64,000 bases of DNA from Sphingomonas sp. PR090111-T3T-6A (GTDB lineage Bacteria; Pseudomonadota; Alphaproteobacteria; Sphingomonadales; Sphingomonadaceae), in assembly GCF_000383095.1 (NCBI RefSeq), contig NZ_AORL01000021.1, positions 310,001-374,000 of the forward strand, in the 5' to 3' direction. Of the stretch, positions 63,708 to 64,000 are shown in pieces. A program made the translations under genes and the position numbers. Position 1 is the stretch's first letter, and each line of letters begins with the position of its first letter. Under the pieces are notes generated by a model that did no database searches, was not told the DNA's origin, and saw only the letters and a list, made by a program, of their open reading frames with translations.

Positions 63708-64000
63708 TCAGGCGGCGTCGCGGTCGTCGCGGGGACGATCGTCACGCTCACGGCGGGGGCCACGCTCACCGCGCTCGCCACGCTCACCGCGGCCGCCACG
63801 GTCGCGCTCGTTGCGGCGCATCATCGCCGACGGGCCGGCCTCATGCTCGTCCACGCGGACGGTCATGTAGCGGATGATGTCCTCGTTGATCGCGATCTGG
63901 CGCTCCAACTCGACGATCGCCGCCGACGGACCGTCGACTTCGAGCATCACATAGTGCGCCTTGCGGTTCTTCGCGATGCGATAGGCGAGACCACGCAGAC
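63708..64000 (-). CDS. rpsF: 30S ribosomal protein S6, C-terminal part (5' end outside window)
   Basis: The frame is open to the window edge; the visible part covers the second half of S6 ([32 protein letters not shown], then [15 protein letters not shown]) and the C-terminal tail. The tail is basic and acidic low-complexity sequence with repeated RGE units ([10 protein letters not shown]), about 35 residues. Other alphaproteobacterial S6 proteins have similar tails. The start codon lies beyond base 64000. Confidence 0.95.
   Translation of the reverse strand, partial: LRGLAYRIAKNRKAHYVMLEVDGPSAAIVELERQIAINEDIIRYMTVRVDEHEAGPSAMMRRNERDRGGRGERGERGERGPRRERDDRPRDDRDAA

Noticed and set aside
1-64000. 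CRISPR arrays, insertion sequences or rRNA
   Set aside because: I looked for regularly spaced repeats, transposase motifs and conserved rRNA segments and saw none. No gene neighbourhood suggests a mobile element.

Overview
The window looks like a chromosomal segment of an alphaproteobacterium of the Sphingomonadales (Sphingomonas or a close relative). It is GC-rich, densely packed, and full of ATGA/GTGA stop-start overlaps. The gene orders trpF-trpB-trpA-accD-folC, xerD-accA, aroK-aroB and rpsF-rpsR-rplI fit this group. The genus call is inferred from gene content and style, not from a marker gene. I see no prophage, insertion sequence, CRISPR array or rRNA. There is one tRNA gene, tRNA-Arg(CCT).

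Layout. 1-4.9 kb: a catabolic cluster with the C-terminal part of a 5-oxoprolinase/hydantoinase-type enzyme, a DUF969/DUF979 membrane protein pair and a DUF2891 protein. 4.9-10 kb, minus strand: a PilZ protein, an arginine succinyltransferase set (M20 hydrolase-astA-astB) and a DUF481 outer-membrane protein. 9.9-17.6 kb: rppH, an HSL-family esterase, a histone-deacetylase-like amidohydrolase, korAB (2-oxoacid:ferredoxin oxidoreductase), an SDR enzyme and purF. 17.7-20.3 kb: hisI, then a MerR regulator with a 20-bp palindromic operator and an acyl-CoA dehydrogenase. 20.3-26.8 kb, minus strand: uvrD, a frameshifted DHA2 transporter, a second MFS transporter and cysK. 26.9-32.6 kb: DUF1801, rsmD and an RluB-type pseudouridine synthase with a long disordered N-terminus, a receiver protein, and an AmpG-like permease.

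31.3-41.1 kb: the minus-strand biosynthetic block lapA-pyrF-trpF-trpB-trpA-accD-folC, a patatin-like lipase, then radA on the plus strand. 41.1-50.1 kb: cvpA, a NifU-like scaffold, a Kef-type antiporter and DUF423 (plus strand); aroK-aroB (minus strand); then a 47-aa membrane peptide gene coupled to a 618-aa secreted proline-rich protein, xerD and accA (plus strand). 50.1-54.5 kb: two Flp-type pilins, mutT, a methyltransferase, comF, grxC, a nitrilase-family amidase, DUF1178 and the tRNA. 54.5-60.1 kb: a Zur-box-like palindrome, a small CxxC/His membrane protein and a ZnuD-like TonB receptor, read here as a zinc-uptake unit, then a PAS-GGDEF-EAL protein. 60-64 kb: a double-thioredoxin lipoprotein, wrbA, folE, and the ribosomal genes rplI, rpsR and rpsF, the last cut by the window edge.

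Most of the window is housekeeping. The parts most worth following up are the candidate zinc operon (54.57-57.15 kb), the 5-oxoproline cluster containing the uncharacterised DUF2891 gene, the apparently leaderless MerR gene whose operator lies between its -35 and -10 elements, the M20 hydrolase that may replace AstE, the peptide/secreted-protein pair at 46.2-48.2 kb, and the single-base frameshift in the DHA2 transporter.
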